From assembly GCA_963828215.1 (NCBI GenBank), contig CAWHFO010000076.1, forward strand, positions 1 through 64,000: 64,000 bases of DNA, given 5' to 3'. Of this stretch, positions 8,263-16,678 are shown piece after piece; the stretch's first letter is position 1; each line of letters opens with the position of its first letter. Under the pieces are notes generated by a model. That model saw only the letters and a program-made list of their open reading frames with translations. It made no database searches and was not told the origin of the DNA. A program made the position numbers and the translations under genes. This DNA comes from CAVTJL01 sp963828215. Its GTDB lineage: Bacteria > Pseudomonadota > Alphaproteobacteria > Geminicoccales > Geminicoccaceae.

Positions 8263-8369
8263 TGGGTCCGGTCGAGCGCTTGGATCTGTTGGGGTGGATG
8301 GCCCCCTCACGGCATCATCGTGCCAAGGTGGTGGCTGTCGGCAGTCACACCAACGGGGAGCCATCCGTC

Positions 8370-9377
8370 ATGGAGATTACAACGATCGGCCTCGATCTCG
8401 CCAAGCACGTCTTCCAGGTTCACGGCGTTGCCGCGGACGGCAGCGTGGCGCTCAAGAGACGGTTGCGACGCAGCCAAGTGCACGCCTTCTTTGCCGGGCT
8501 CAAGCCTTGTCTGGTGGGCATGGAGGCTTGCGCGACCGCGCACTTCTGGGCCCGACAGCTGCTGGAGCTCGGACATCAGGTCCGTCTGATGCCGGCACAG
8601 TATGTCAAGGCCTACCTCCGGCGCGGCAAAAACGACGCCGCCGATGCCGCAGCGATCTGCGAGGCGGTCACCCGGCCGTCGATGCGCTTCGTTCCGGTCA
8701 AGGGCGAGACGCATCAGGCGGGGCTGATGCTGCACCGCGTGCGCGATCTGCTCGTGCGCCAGCGTACCCAGCTGATCAATGCGATCCGCGGTCACCTCGC
8801 CGAGTTCGGCCTGGTCGAGGCCCAGGGGCCGTGGAACGTGCCGCGGCTGCTGGCCGGCATGGGAGACGCGAGCCTGCCCGAGCTCGCCCGCGGCCTTGTC
8901 CTCCTCCTGGCCAGCCAACTCGAAGATGTGGAGTTGCGTATCGCCGAGATCGATGCCCAGATCATGGCTTGGCACAAGGCCAATCCCGTGAGCTGGCGGC
9001 TGGCCACCGTTCCCGGCATCGGGCCGCTCGCCGCCACGGCGATCGCGGCCACGGTACCCGATCCGGCGGTGTTTCACAGCGGGCGGGAGTTCGCGGCTTG
9101 GCTCGGGCTGGTGCCGCGGCAGAACTCGACCGGGGGCAAGACCCGGCTCGGCAGGACCAGCCGGCAAGGCGACGCCTACATCCGTCGCCTGCTGGTCATC
9201 GGCGCGCAGTCGGCGCTGTGGTGCTCCAAGGCGACCAGGGCTAATCCTTGGGTCCAGGCGCCGCTCGCCAAACGCCCCCGGCTCGTGGTGGCCGTCGCGT
9301 TGGCCAACAAGATGGCGCGGATCGCCTGGGCGCTGATGGCGCGGCAGACCACCTACAGAACCACGGCCGCCGCGTAA
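8370..9377 (+). CDS. IS110/IS1111-family transposase, intact
   Basis: This 335-residue DEDD recombinase is uninterrupted. The RuvC-like N-terminal domain shows the acidic residues in TIGLDLAKHVFQVHG, CLVGMEACATAHFWAR and GKNDAADAAAICEA. The C-terminal Tnp_20 domain has TVPGIGPLAATAIAATVPD and FAAWLGLVPRQNSTGGKTRL, with the serine of QNSTGG as the likely nucleophile. The start ATG at 8370 gives the family's usual length. IS110 enzymes work with a structured RNA from the element's own non-coding end to bring target and donor DNA together. The matching RNA candidate is at 9441-9506. No palindromic insert or frameshift is present, so this is the youngest element in the region. Confidence 0.92.
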   Translation: MEITTIGLDLAKHVFQVHGVAADGSVALKRRLRRSQVHAFFAGLKPCLVGMEACATAHFWARQLLELGHQVRLMPAQYVKAYLRRGKNDAADAAAICEAVTRPSMRFVPVKGETHQAGLMLHRVRDLLVRQRTQLINAIRGHLAEFGLVEAQGPWNVPRLLAGMGDASLPELARGLVLLLASQLEDVELRIAEIDAQIMAWHKANPVSWRLATVPGIGPLAATAIAATVPDPAVFHSGREFAAWLGLVPRQNSTGGKTRLGRTSRQGDAYIRRLLVIGAQSALWCSKATRANPWVQAPLAKRPRLVVAVALANKMARIAWALMARQTTYRTTAAA

Positions 9378-9440
9378 GCCGCGGCCGTCGAGCGGACGCT
9401 TGCGAGGGAAGGAGCGTGATGGAGTGGTCGGTTGCACCGA

Positions 9441-9506
9441 CGGATCGGGGGAAGCCTGGAGAAGTCGAGGGTCTCGAGCCCGAGGATCTGTTGAGGTCCC
9501 GATCCG
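9441..9506 (+). ncRNA. Candidate bridge/seek RNA target-binding loop
   Basis: A perfect 9-bp outer stem, CGGATCGGG (9441-9449) with CCCGATCCG (9498-9506), encloses an internal loop capped by GGGT-CTCGA-GCCC (9469-9481). The 5' side of the loop, GAGAAGTCG (9459-9467), is complementary to the right half of the insertion site CGATTTCTC with one G-T wobble. The 3' side, GGATCTG (9484-9490), equals the left half of the site GGATCTG. This two-guide loop is the architecture described for IS110/IS1111 guide RNAs. The full transcript probably covers 9378-9628. ACACATG (9555-9561), identical to the element's right end, may be a donor guide. Confidence 0.6.
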
Positions 9507-9926
9507 CGGAACCCATCGGGGCCTGCGGTCCTTGCCGACCGCGCATGAGGCCGGACACATGACCGCAAGCAACCCGCCGCTGCAGATGCTTAGCATCACC
9601 CTTGCAGGCCGGGAGCCATCCACACATGCGATTTCTCGTCGACCGAGAGCACGACCGCATGGGCAGGTGGGTCCAAATGGAGCCCGACCACGTCCCGGAG
9701 CTTGGTCGCAAAGGCCGGGTCCTTCGACAGCTTGAAGCTGCGCACCCGGTGCGGCTCGAGGCCGTGCGCCGCCCCGATCCGCTGCACCGAGCGCAGGGAG
9801 ACCCCGGTGGCCGCGGCCATCGCACGCCCCGTCCAGTGCGTCGCCTCGCCGGGCGGCTCGGCCAGGGTCAGCTCGACCACCCGGTCGCGCCGAGGCGTCT
9901 TTGCGGCCATCCCTCTCTCTTTGTCA

Positions 9927-9939
9927 TGCAATTGATTGC
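9927..9939. repeat. Palindrome TGCAATTGATTGC, copy 2
   Basis: It shares the 12-nt core GCAATTGATTGC with 7064-7077 and 10121-10138. It marks the truncated 5' side of the second IS630 gene. Confidence 0.6.
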
Positions 9940-10480
9940 CATGCCGGGGGCAACACCAGCGGATCGGCGCACTATCCGATCAACGGGCTCTCCGGGCGAT
10001 GGTGGGATCGCGGCCCTCTCATCTGGCGGCTCCGCGTCATCACGCCCAACCGACTGTTCTCTTCCTCCTCGGTGGCGGCCTCGGGCTCGCTGGCCTCTGC
10101 CGTCTTTGTGCTCTTGCCCGCGTGCAATTGATTGCACGGGCGGGTCAACGACCGCGACTGGGAGCGAGTGAATCGGGCCCTCTCTTGCTCTGCTCGCCAC
10201 TCAGCGCAGTCCCTCGACCGTTCCCGGCCAGGGCGCCTCCTACGGCGCCCGCTCCATGAGGGAAGAGGCTGCGGCGCGTCATCGTCTGGCCCAGCGGGCT
10301 GCCCGGTCGCTTCAGGAGAGCGCGAAGCCGGCGGAGGAGACGATCGCTCCACCGAAGCCCATGACGGGTGGCGTCCACTGCAGGGGGGCTACGGGAAATG
10401 ATCGAGGCCAGGGTTCGCGCGGCGAAGGAAGACGCCACGCGTGGGAACGGCTGAACAGGCCACCTCCCCAGCTCCTGACG
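9940..10480. other. No confident gene; contains third palindrome copy
   Basis: Open frames exist on both strands (for example plus 10256-10570 and minus 10145-10438), but none has a family match I recognise, a good start context or convincing composition. The segment lies between the IS630 remnant and a terminator-like hairpin. Confidence 0.35.
10121..10138. repeat. Palindrome CGTGCAATTGATTGCACG, copy 3
   Basis: This is the longest copy, with 8-bp arms CGTGCAAT/ATTGCACG around TG. Such a site could be an operator or an insertion target; nothing nearby decides between them. Confidence 0.6.
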
Positions 10481-10483
10481 ACA

Positions 10484-10511
10484 GGCCGTCCTTCGGGGCG
10501 GCTTTTTCGTG
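10484..10511 (+). terminator. Rho-independent terminator
   Basis: GCCGTCC-TTC-GGGGCGGC forms a GC-rich stem followed directly by TTTTT on the plus strand. It would stop transcription coming rightward out of the IS region, ahead of the convergent minus-strand gene ending at 10564. Confidence 0.7.
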
Positions 10512-10563
10512 TCGTCGCGGTGTGGGCATCAGTGTGGGGTCGCCCTCCGAGCCGTCCAGTAAG

Positions 10564-11386
10564 TTACTGAGAACTATCGATAATCTCTGGCTCACGGCGG
10601 ATGAGCCAGTCGGCGAAATCGGGAAAATCGTGGGCGAGTTGGGCGATCGGGGAAAGGGGAAGCTCGTCGGGGAGGTCGGGGACGCCGGGGTGGCGGGGCA
10701 CCCAGACCACCCGGTAGCCGGGCGGTGCGATGGGCTCGCCCGAGGCGGACCAGGACAGGGCGGGAAGAGGCTCGACGGCGGGAGCGGGCTCGCTCGGAGC
10801 CGCCGGAGCCTCGGCGGGCGTCTCGGCCGCAACCGCCGCCTCGCGCGCCGCCTCGCGGAGCGCGCGCGCGGCCGGCCTCGGCGCCGATGAAGTCGGCGAG
10901 GCGGGGGGCGGCGGCATGGGCGGGGCCCAGCGGATGCTGGCCGTAGCCCGCCATCGAGTCGCGAGGCTGCTCGGGCGGGGCGGTGGCGGCCGGGCGCACG
11001 GCCTTGGGCTCCGTCGCCTGCTCGAAGGTGCGCCGCACGAGCTGGACCAGCCGCTTGGCCGGGCTCCGGCCGCGATTGGCCTCGTAGACGATGAACATCA
11101 GCGCCCGCCGGTCGCCCATGTCGACCAGATGCTGGAGATCGGCCATCGCCGTCTCGATCAGCACCCGCTCCTGCTCGTCGAAGGGCAGCTCGCGGGCGGC
11201 CCGGTACTGTGCCACGAGCCTGGAGAACTCATGGTCGGCGACGAACGCCAGGATTTCCTCCTCGGTCGTGGCCTCGACCTCGGCGACCTCGGCCGGGGTG
11301 AGCCCGGCGGCGAGGCGCCGCGCCAGCCGGCAGCGACGGGCGCCGGGCAGCGAGACGGGCGAGCGGGAGGGGTAGGGAGCAGGCAT
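10564..11386 (-). pseudogene. Hypothetical protein, one frameshift
   Basis: ATG at 11386 follows AAGGAG. The N-terminal part reads LAAGLTPAEVAEVEATTEEE, ELPFDEQERVLIETAMADLQ and DMGDRRALMFIVYEANRG, a helical domain I do not recognise. The frame then shifts by one base in a CGCGCG run near 10865. The downstream frame gives ALREAAREAAVAAETPAEAP, PPGYRVVWVPRHPGVPDLPD and ends IRREPEIIDSSQ at 10564. With the extra base removed the protein is about 273 residues. The alternating-base run is a common place for both polymerase slips and assembly errors. No function can be assigned. Confidence 0.5.
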
Positions 11387-11639
11387 TTCTCCTTGTACTA
11401 GGAGGAAGAACCTTCTGTCAACCGGAAAGTGATTCTTTTCTTTTGTCACGCCGCCGTCGAGCCCGATCGCGGCCCCTCGGCTCTTCGCCCGCCGGCCGTT
11501 CCCTCGTAGGTTCCTCAGTGAGCGGGCGGTTCGCCGACGTGACTCCGGCGTCGGCTTGGCCCTACCCTCCGCGCCACGACAGAGGGGGAGTTGAGTGCAC
11601 TGTCACCGTAACTTTAATCAGGACCCGGCATTCCCCTAA

Positions 11640-12074
11640 TCAGGACTTTTCACGTATCGGCGCAGCCTCCCTAATTTCTGTCGCAAGCCGCGCGAGCCTA
11701 TCTGCGTCGCCCACTTCGCACTCCCAAATGGTGATGACCCACCAGCCCAAGGTCTCTAGCTCCTTCTGTTTATCGGCGTCACGCTTGGCGTTCCCCTCTA
11801 GCTTGGCTTTCCAGAAGGCAAGGCGACTTTTCGGCAGTCGTGCCAGCCTACAATTAAGATCGGGGTGGCGATGCCAGAAGCACCCATGCACAAACACCGC
11901 GATGCGGCGAGAGGGAAATACCAGATCGGGCTTGCCCGGTAACTTGGCATGAAGGCGATAGCGCAGACCGGCCGCGTACAGGGCCTTCCGAACGCGCAAC
12001 TCGGGCTTGGTGTCGCGAGATCGCACTAGCGCCATACGCGCTGAACGTTGCTGAGGGGAAAGAGTATCCATCAC
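11640..12074 (-). CDS. vsr: Very short patch repair endonuclease Vsr
   Basis: The 144-residue protein is full length for Vsr, which nicks next to T:G mismatches produced by deamination of 5-methylcytosine. Family motifs are visible: SPQQRSARMALVRSRDTKPE, LRYRLHAKLPGKPDLVFPSR with the catalytic Asp, and AVFVHGCFWHRHPDLNCRLA with the zinc/active-site Cys and His residues. It is the last gene of the restriction-modification cassette. The start is GTG 12074 or the adjacent ATG 12071, which overlaps the nuclease stop in a TGATG arrangement and suggests translational coupling. Its job is to repair mutations caused by the neighbouring C5 methyltransferase. Confidence 0.93.
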   Translation of the reverse strand: MMDTLSPQQRSARMALVRSRDTKPELRVRKALYAAGLRYRLHAKLPGKPDLVFPSRRIAVFVHGCFWHRHPDLNCRLARLPKSRLAFWKAKLEGNAKRDADKQKELETLGWWVITIWECEVGDADRLARLATEIREAAPIREKS

Positions 12075-12867
12075 GCTCGGGAGCGTAGCGTATCTCGGGC
12101 GAATTCATAGTCTCGCATCTCCCGATACATGATCACTCGGCCGTGGAAAACCGTGGCCTGCCAGCCAGTCGGCAAGCCTCCAAGGATGGCCTCAAGGGTC
12201 GATCGTACGGTCGGGTTGGTCGGTACATTCACCTGGGCCGCATCAAGGTCGGAATGCCCTTCGTAGCGCAGCAGGTAAGTGTGGACGCCTTGAGCCGTTG
12301 AAGGGCTTCAGCTGCGGTCTGGCTCCCAGGCGGCATATCATCGAGTGACTGATTAACGTCAACGGGGAACTCCCGATCAAAAAACGCCGGCTCCTGGCCA
12401 TCGCGACGCCGACCGGGATCGTTCGATCCGAATCCAGAATCGTTCCAACGCAGTGCGGAGGAGTCCATCCGACGCAACTCCGCGATAAGGATCGCCTCGA
12501 CGTCGAAGGCGCTGAACACCATAATCCTGGCCGCCTTGAAGCTGACCTTGAGAGGGTCTAGCCCGACCCGGTGACGTACCGAGAATGCATGTCGGTTGAG
12601 ACGGTCGCGAAAACCGTGCCGCGTATCTGTCTTCCCAACATAGACAGGGTGAGCTTCCAGCAGGAGCATGTATGCCCCTTTGGCGCGCGGAGGCAGGGCG
12701 TTGATAGCCGAAGGCGTCAGGGGTGCCGGTGTAACGGAATCAAGGAAGGGCGGTAGGGCCGTCCGTAATACTCTCTCAATATCAATCTCGAACTCACCAT
12801 AGCCGGAAATGGCTGGGATTGTTGCGCCGACACTTTCCGACACGACTATCGCAGGAGGCCGCGTCAT
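12071..12867 (-). pseudogene. Eco29kI-like GIY-YIG restriction endonuclease, frameshifted
   Basis: The protein carries the GIY-YIG nuclease pattern of the Eco29kI family (RAKGAYMLLLEAHPVYVGKT, GFRDRLNRH) and the family blocks GLDPLKVSFKAARIMVFSAF and WNDSGFGSNDPGRRRDG. Eco29kI cuts CCGCGG; the same specificity is only an inference here. The start ATG overlaps the methyltransferase stop (ATGA at 12864-12867). Near 12290 the frame moves by one base: the original frame stops at 12229, but the family-like C-terminus GVHTYLLRYEGHSDLDAAQ and FHGRVIMYREMRDYEFARD continues in the next frame to a TGA at 12071-12073. Adding one base gives a 265-residue protein. Either the nuclease is inactivated, leaving only methylation, or the base was lost in assembly. 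Confidence 0.8.
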
Positions 12868-14027
12868 GCAGCTACGAGAATTGCGCGTTTTTCGCAGGCG
12901 GCCGCAATCTGCATTCGCAAGTGCCGCGCGGCGGCCTCACCAACCTGGGCTGGCACGGCGTTGCCAAGCTGGCGCATCGACTCCGACCAGCTACGGGTGA
13001 ATTCATAGTCATCGGGCAGGCCGACGAGGCGGGCAGCCTCGCGAAGCGTGAAGTACCGCACGGAGCCATCAGCAAGGCGAATCATGTTCTCCCCGCCCGG
13101 AACACCATGATCGCCTGCCTTTAGTGCTTTTGAAGGCATATCGAGCTTGCTGCCTGTATGACCCTTGTAGCCGCGTGCTCCCGGCTGAAACACATGATTG
13201 TTGCGGCCGGTTGGTTCACCAAGGTCAGTGATCGCATCGCGAACGCTAAGCCACGGCAGGCTGGATGGTGGCCTATCCAGCTTCCTCAACTCGGCTACTC
13301 GAACACAGTCTCCTCGGTCCTCTGGCTCGCCGATTTCCGCAAGGCCGTGCCGCTTCCAGTACTCGCCGGTAACGTATTGATCCCAAAGAAGCCTATCTCG
13401 CGAATGCGTCGCCACCAACGACGCCGGAACCACCCCCAACGATGCAGTAAGTCCCATGATTAGTACACGATGTCGAATTTGGGGCGCCCCGAAGTCTGCC
13501 GCATTCACTACCTGCCAAATAACCTTGTATTCCACAGCCCTTGTCGAAAGCCTCAATCGTACCATGTGGGCCGAATGGCTTTCATTGCCATGTCGCACGT
13601 CAGTAGGATGCCGAAGATGCTGAACTATCCAGCTCAGATAGTCGCGAAATCTCGGCCCCGCTAGGTTCCGGACATTTTCAAAAAGGAAGCCGTCCGGTCG
13701 AGCCTCACGTACGGCACGTATCGCCTCGGGCCACATGTCGCGGGTGTCGCTGTAGCCTCGCTTCTTTCCTCCGATCCCAAATGGCTGGCAGGGTGGACCA
13801 CCAGACAAGAGGGCAAGCCGACCCGAGTAGGGAGTCCAATCCACCGCCCGGACATCGCACCTCCGGAGGGGCCACCCCTCAACGTGCGTTACCCGTTTCG
13901 CCTTGTTGTGCTCGACGGTGGCGACGGCGTCTCCATCGTACTCGATCATCAGGATATGCTCGAACCCGGCTCGGGATATCCCGAGCGCTAGCCCTCCACA
14001 CCCGCTGAACAGCTCAGCGCTTCGCAT
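12864..14027 (-). CDS. DNA cytosine-5 methyltransferase
   Basis: A type II C5 methyltransferase with motifs in order: MRSAELFSGCGGLALGISRA (motif I, cofactor), SGGPPCQPFGIGGKKRGYSD (motif IV, catalytic Cys), FLFENVRNLAG (motif VI, ENV), ADFGAPQIRHRVLIMG (motif VIII), a variable target-recognition segment, RYFTLREAARLVGLPDDYEF (motif IX) and RQLGNAVPAQV (motif X). The ATG at 14027 is preferred because GGAGGGG lies at normal spacing and the family starts here; an in-frame ATG exists at 14045. It overlaps the ribbon-helix-helix gene upstream by 14 bp and the nuclease gene downstream by 4 bp. Base composition is lower in GC than the flanks, pointing to transfer. Confidence 0.93.
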   Translation of the reverse strand: MRSAELFSGCGGLALGISRAGFEHILMIEYDGDAVATVEHNKAKRVTHVEGWPLRRCDVRAVDWTPYSGRLALLSGGPPCQPFGIGGKKRGYSDTRDMWPEAIRAVREARPDGFLFENVRNLAGPRFRDYLSWIVQHLRHPTDVRHGNESHSAHMVRLRLSTRAVEYKVIWQVVNAADFGAPQIRHRVLIMGLTASLGVVPASLVATHSRDRLLWDQYVTGEYWKRHGLAEIGEPEDRGDCVRVAELRKLDRPPSSLPWLSVRDAITDLGEPTGRNNHVFQPGARGYKGHTGSKLDMPSKALKAGDHGVPGGENMIRLADGSVRYFTLREAARLVGLPDDYEFTRSWSESMRQLGNAVPAQVGEAAARHLRMQIAAACEKRAILVAA

Positions 14028-14277
14028 GTGTCCCCTCCAGGTCAAGCGGCAGCAGCGGCCCGCCTTGCTCCTGTTCGATCAACTGCTCCGCCGCCCGGCG
14101 AACCAGCCAGGACACTTTCACCCGATATTTCTTAGCAATCCGTTTAAGCTCGGCATGCTGCGTCAGCGTCAGGGTGACGCTCACGCGATGGGCCTCCTTG
14201 CCATCCTTGCCCACGACGCCCTCCGCAGCTATCCGCGGCGGTCCGCGGTTGACCGCCGACAGTTTGCCCTGGAGCAT
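14014..14277 (-). CDS. Ribbon-helix-helix protein of the R-M cassette
   Basis: The C-terminal part (HRVSVTLTLTQHAELKRIAK, SWLVRRAAEQLIEQEQ) has the beta strand and two helices of a CopG/Arc-type DNA-binding domain. It is the first gene of the cassette and its stop lies inside the methyltransferase start region, so the two are co-translated. It may control expression of the system, as C proteins do in others, but that is inferred from position only. ATG 14277 is chosen; the frame is open up to 14448, where the extra residues look non-coding. Confidence 0.6.
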   Translation of the reverse strand: MLQGKLSAVNRGPPRIAAEGVVGKDGKEAHRVSVTLTLTQHAELKRIAKKYRVKVSWLVRRAAEQLIEQEQGGPLLPLDLEGTHAKR

Positions 14278-14542
14278 GGCAGCCGGCAACAGAATGTTGC
14301 CAAGCGCGGCGGAGCCGGCACCGTACGCCGCGCCACCCACCTGGCGGGCGTCGCCCCGACCGTCGCAGGTCCCGGCGCCCGTCGGGCGTAGCCCGCTGTT
14401 CCAGCCGGCGGGCGGGATCGTCGGGCGGGCCGGGCGCGGCAACGACATCGGATGACAGAAGCCGGCGAGCCGGTGTAGGGTTCCCGGTCGCAGACCCTGA
14501 GACGAGCAGAACCAGAGCGGGTCGCAACGGGTGGAGCAGCCG

Positions 14543-15658
14543 ATGAGCGCAAGTCATCTCCGAGATGTCGGTGGACGCGGGGCGGCGCCGACGAGAACAC
14601 ACGCGGGAATTGACCATGCAACGGAGCAGGACAATTCCAAAGAGCAAAAAATCGACCCGGCCATGTTCAGGAAACGCTCGTTCCTGAGGCTGCCGGTGGC
14701 GGTCGACCGCGAGCGGCTGCTGGCCGAGTTCAATGCCATTCCCGAGGCGGCGTGGGGGGTGAGCCACTGGGACGTGCACTGCTCGATCGACGTGCTGCTG
14801 CTGCGCGGCGGGACGAAGAGCACGGCCGAGGATTTCATCACCGCCGAGGTCGCGAACAGCCCGGTCCTCGGTCAGTGCCCCTACATCGCCTCGCTGCTGA
14901 TGCCCGAGGGGCCGTTCGGCGGCGCCCGCTACGCCTTCATCTTCCGCACCAAGCCCAACGGCATCACGCGCGTCCACACCGACAACGAGGAGGCGTGGCA
15001 CCGGACGGTGCGCATCCACCTGCCGATCGTGACGAACCCGGGTGCCGTCCTCCTGGCCGAGGGCCGGTCCAAGCATCTCGAGGTGGGCGAGGCCTGGACC
15101 TTCGACAACCAGGCGCAGCACTCGGTGGCGAACGGCGACCGCACCCGGGTGCACATGATCATCGACGTCGACCCCAACCCCAAGCTCGGCCGGCTGATGC
15201 AGCAGGCGGTCTTCGATCCGGGCCTGCCCGATCCCGAGCGCTGGGCGCTGACCGGCGGCCCGGCCGGCGGCGGCCGCGTCCCGCCGCTCCTCTCCGCCAA
15301 GGGGGAGCCGCTGACCATCGCCGAGAAGCGGGAGCGGGGGCTCGACCCCGAGGGCTTCGCCACACTGATAAAGAGCATCGGCCGCAAGTCGGCGCTGCTG
15401 CGCCTGCCGCTCGAGCCGGGCGACGTGCTGATCGCGGTCGACGGCGTGACGGCCAGCCCGCTGTCCCGCACCGCCCTCGACCATATCCGCCTCAGGCACG
15501 AGCCCGGCCAGACCGTGCGCCTCGAGCTGCTGCGCCGGGGGCGGCGGCTGACGGTGCGGGTGCGTCTGCGGCCGGTCGACTATTTCTCGCCGCGCGCCCG
15601 GCTGGGGAAGCTGCTGCGGCGGCTGGGGCTGGGGCCGGCGACGCGCAAAGCCGCCTGA
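14543..15658 (+). CDS. Aspartyl/asparaginyl beta-hydroxylase-like protein with PDZ domain
   Basis: The first 200 or so residues form a cupin-type dioxygenase fold of the aspartyl/asparaginyl hydroxylase family. The iron-binding residues are likely His and Asp in GITRVHTDNEE and His in RTRVHMIIDV, with DNQAQHSVANGDR close by. The C-terminal 100 residues look like a PDZ domain (LEPGDVLIAVDGVTASPLSR, VRLELLRRGRRLTVRV), a fusion that suggests the enzyme recognises protein or peptide C-termini. ATG 14543 has GGTGGAG upstream; ATG 14663 (MFRKRSFLRLPV) is the alternative and would remove a low-complexity leader. The substrate is unknown. It reads away from the R-M cassette. Confidence 0.75.
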   Translation: MSASHLRDVGGRGAAPTRTHAGIDHATEQDNSKEQKIDPAMFRKRSFLRLPVAVDRERLLAEFNAIPEAAWGVSHWDVHCSIDVLLLRGGTKSTAEDFITAEVANSPVLGQCPYIASLLMPEGPFGGARYAFIFRTKPNGITRVHTDNEEAWHRTVRIHLPIVTNPGAVLLAEGRSKHLEVGEAWTFDNQAQHSVANGDRTRVHMIIDVDPNPKLGRLMQQAVFDPGLPDPERWALTGGPAGGGRVPPLLSAKGEPLTIAEKRERGLDPEGFATLIKSIGRKSALLRLPLEPGDVLIAVDGVTASPLSRTALDHIRLRHEPGQTVRLELLRRGRRLTVRVRLRPVDYFSPRARLGKLLRRLGLGPATRKAA

Positions 15659-15902
15659 GGGCAGGCGCGGACGCGCAGGGACGGACTCCCGCGGAGGAGG
15701 GTCGATCCCAAGGGGGACGGATGGGGGGCGCTCTGGCTCGATCGGGCAATCCTCGGCCTCGCCCCGCCGTTCCCCCGGGCGCCGCCCGGACGCGCCAAAG
15801 GGCCGGGCCTGGGCTGGCCAGCGCCCTGGAGCCTTCCACCGGCTTGACAGGCCCGGGGGTCGGGCGCATCGGGGACGACGAACTCCCGGACCGGAGACAC
15901 GG

Positions 15903-16511
15903 ATGCGCGTTCTAGCCGCGTCGCTCGCCCTCGCCCTCGCCGCGCCCGCGGCGGCCCGGGCCGACGACATCGCCGACCAGCTCGACCAGGCGAAGCAGGC
16001 CTATCAGCAGGGCGACGTCGGGGGCGCCCTGGCCGATCTCGAGTTCGTCATGCAGGCGCTCCGGGGCAAGCTCGGCGAGGCCTATCAGGCGACCTTCCCC
16101 GACCCGCCCGACGGCTGGACCGCGGACGCGGCCAAGGCCGGCGAGGGCGGCGGCAGCGTGCCCTTCCTCGGCGGCGGCACCATGCTGACCCGGACCTACC
16201 GGGAGACCTCGGGCGGCGGATCGATCGAGGCCCAGCTGATGACCGGCGGGTCCTTCATGCAGGGCCTGGCCTCGATGTTCATGAATCCGCAGGTCCTGGC
16301 GGCCCAGCCCAACGCCAAGCGCATCCGGGTCGGCCGCGAGAACGCGGTCGTGACCTACAACCCGGACGACAAGAGCGGCCAGCTCACGCTCGGCCTCGGC
16401 GGCAAGGTGTCGATCATGCTGCAGGGCCACGAGCTCGCCGGCAGCGAGCCGATGGTGGCCCTGATCAACAAGTGGGACCTGAAGAAGGTCAAGGACATCG
16501 CGGGCGACTGA
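15903..16511 (+). CDS. Periplasmic hypothetical protein
   Basis: A clear signal peptide (MRVLAASLALALAAPAAARA, then DD) precedes a 180-residue mature part. It includes ADQLDQAKQAYQQGDVGGAL, a TPR-like helical stretch, and a glycine-rich region (FLGGGTMLTRTYRETSGGGS) followed by LGLGGKVSIMLQGHELAGSE. I do not recognise a named family; the layout resembles small secreted proteins of unknown function found in alphaproteobacteria. It stands alone, with about 240 bp of non-coding DNA before it. Confidence 0.65.
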   Translation: MRVLAASLALALAAPAAARADDIADQLDQAKQAYQQGDVGGALADLEFVMQALRGKLGEAYQATFPDPPDGWTADAAKAGEGGGSVPFLGGGTMLTRTYRETSGGGSIEAQLMTGGSFMQGLASMFMNPQVLAAQPNAKRIRVGRENAVVTYNPDDKSGQLTLGLGGKVSIMLQGHELAGSEPMVALINKWDLKKVKDIAGD

Positions 16512-16678
16512 GCGGGCCCCCGGGCCGACGGGGCTCGGCAGCCGGGGGCGGCGAGCAGGGAGCCCTGCGCTGCTGCCGTGAGGACGCTCTTCGTCGTCGA
16601 AGGCCCCGGCCGGCGCGTCGCGACCCCTATGCCAGAGAACGATCGCAAGACTTGCGGCAATCCCGAGGATGGAGCGTC

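Larger units (their letters stand above)
8289..9628 (+). mobile_element. Intact IS110-family element, IS1111 type
   Basis: Removing 8289-9628 exactly restores the IS630 codons for VDEKSQIQALDR with no target duplication, the behaviour of IS110-type recombinases. Subterminal inverted repeats TGGATGGCCCCC (8295-8306) and GGGAGCCATCCA (9611-9622) match at 11 of 12 positions, which is the mark of the IS1111 subgroup. The 5' non-coding end is about 80 bp and the 3' non-coding end about 250 bp. Such a long 3' end is where IS1111-type elements encode their guide RNA. The transposase is intact, so the element may be active. Confidence 0.85.
7649..9910 (-). pseudogene. IS630-family transposase, split by IS110
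   Basis: The 5' part reads ELTLAEPPGEATHWTGRAMA, GLEPHRVRSFKLSKDPAF and AVVLSVDEKS. The IS110 insertion follows, and then QIQALDR resumes at about 8288. Catalytic parts LIHAILDNYGAHKHPKV, FHFTPTSCSW and HNQTPNPFVWTADPD identify the IS630 DDE domain. Insert D (8203-8262) lies between LDRT and GLPMKKGRAG, a base is out of frame near 8095, and insert H (7757-7792) replaces a few residues after AINR without breaking the frame. The normal N-terminal 100 or so residues are missing. Confidence 0.8.
7600..9926 (-). mobile_element. Second IS630-family element, truncated, split by IS110
   Basis: The minus-strand transposase runs from about 9910 to 7649 but lacks the N-terminal DNA-binding domain, so the element is cut at its 5' side near 9926, next to a GCAATTGATTGC palindrome. 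An intact IS110-type element (8289-9628) sits inside it. The left limit after the stop codon is approximate because the second terminal repeat is gone. Confidence 0.7.

Noticed and set aside
1..10000. CRISPR array suggested by repeated hairpins
   Set aside because: The repeats differ in arm sequence, are irregularly spaced and lie inside genes; no cas gene is present.
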